Below, in pieces: positions 6,270 through 6,470 of a stretch of DNA of 6,470 nucleotides. Source of the DNA: an uncultured Spartobacteria bacterium (GTDB lineage: Bacteria; Verrucomicrobiota; Verrucomicrobiia; Chthoniobacterales; UBA6821); contig CAIKYN010000132.1 in the NCBI GenBank assembly GCA_903831635.1, positions 1 to 6,470 of the forward strand, given 5' to 3'. Below the pieces are notes generated by a model that had not been told where the DNA came from, made no database searches, and worked only from the letters and a program-made list of their open reading frames with translations. Position 1 is the first letter of the stretch. Every line of letters starts with the position of its first letter. The position numbers and the translations under genes are program-made.

Positions 6270-6330
6270 GGCGTCGTAGTGAGGAGAATGAACTGCAACA
6301 GCAGGAAAGTCACAAAAAAGATTGCTCCAA

Positions 6331-6342
6331 ACGCAAATGCGT
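6331..6342. repeat. Short palindrome ACGCAAATGCGT upstream of ubiD
   Basis: Five-base arms ACGCA/TGCGT separated by AA, lying 62-73 bases before the ubiD start in the spacer shared with the divergent tRNA gene. It could be an operator half-site pair, but a 5-bp palindrome is also expected by chance. Confidence 0.2.
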
Positions 6343-6357
6343 GGATGATTGCAACCC

Positions 6358-6373
6358 CTCGGAGTTCTCCGAG
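6358..6373. repeat. Hairpin-forming palindrome in the tRNA-Asp leader / ubiD upstream region
   Basis: CTCGGAG and CTCCGAG form 7-base perfect arms around TT. The right arm ends 8 bases before the mature tRNA 5' end, so in a tRNA precursor it would be a leader stem just before the RNase P site. On the other strand it lies about 90-105 bases before the ubiD start. The sequence can be seen; the function is inferred only. Confidence 0.35.
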
Positions 6374-6381
6374 AAATCCCT

Positions 6382-6455
6382 GGAGTTGTAGCTCAATTGG
6401 TCAGAGCACCGCCCTGTCACGGCGGGGGTTGCGGGTTCGAGCCCCGTCAACTCCG
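6382..6455 (+). tRNA. tRNA-Asp (anticodon GTC)
   Basis: A full cloverleaf of 74 nt can be folded by hand. The acceptor stem GGAGTTG (6382-6388) pairs with CAACTCC (6448-6454). The D stem GCTC/GAGC is 6391-6394 with 6404-6407. The anticodon stem CCGCC/GGCGG is 6409-6413 with 6421-6425, around loop CTGTCAC with anticodon GTC at 6416-6418. The variable loop has five bases. The T stem is 6431-6435 with 6443-6447, including one G-T wobble, around TTCGAGC. The discriminator is G (6455), as expected for aspartate identity, along with G34, U35 and C36. CCA is not encoded (GTG follows), so it must be added after transcription. No convincing promoter was identified upstream. Confidence 0.97.
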
Positions 6456-6470
6456 GTGGGATTCCCCCCC

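Noticed and set aside
6322..6350. TTGCTC...ATGATT as a tRNA-Asp promoter
   Set aside because: The -35 match is fair and the spacer 17 bases, but the -10 hexamer fits the consensus poorly; not enough to call.
6456..6470. Run of seven C at the window end
   Set aside because: Too short and cut by the window edge to interpret.

Overview
The window looks like an ordinary housekeeping stretch of a chromosome from a moderately GC-rich Gram-negative bacterium. A presqualene-diphosphate-synthase-like gene, a UbiD decarboxylase and Der with a long basic tail sit between intergenic spacers that carry GCAGAGGC-type and GATCGGGG-type repeats. This combination, and the scarcity of Shine-Dalgarno sequences, would suit the Verrucomicrobiota or a related phylum. 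That placement is an impression from gene content, not something the sequence proves. I see no phage, transposase, CRISPR array, defence or toxin genes, and no clear sign of a new multi-gene system.

Layout, left to right. Positions 1-165 (+) hold the C-terminal end of pdxH. A YihY/BrkB-family membrane protein follows at 194-1117 (+) and is probably co-transcribed. A repeat-rich spacer (1118-1254) separates it from a convergent minus-strand cluster. In transcription order that cluster is pgsA (3684-3085), der (3059-1488) and a 59-residue membrane ORF (1434-1255) that is easily missed. Divergent from pgsA, across 91 bp, is an hpnD-like squalene/phytoene synthase gene (3776-4639, +). It converges on ubiD (6269-4800, -) across a 160-bp spacer built around a 14-bp perfect inverted repeat. 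A tRNA-Asp(GTC) gene (6382-6455, +) lies upstream of ubiD and is divergent from it.

By function, pgsA makes phosphatidylglycerol phosphate, hpnD feeds squalene/hopanoid (or carotenoid) synthesis, and ubiD removes a carboxylate during quinone synthesis or from another aromatic acid. These share a membrane and isoprenoid theme, but the opposite orientations argue against a single operon. Der (50S subunit assembly), PdxH (vitamin B6) and tRNA-Asp are general housekeeping genes. The most useful points for a second look are the 59-aa membrane ORF, the two intergenic repeat structures, the nearly Shine-Dalgarno-free, pyrimidine-rich start sites, and Der's long basic tail.
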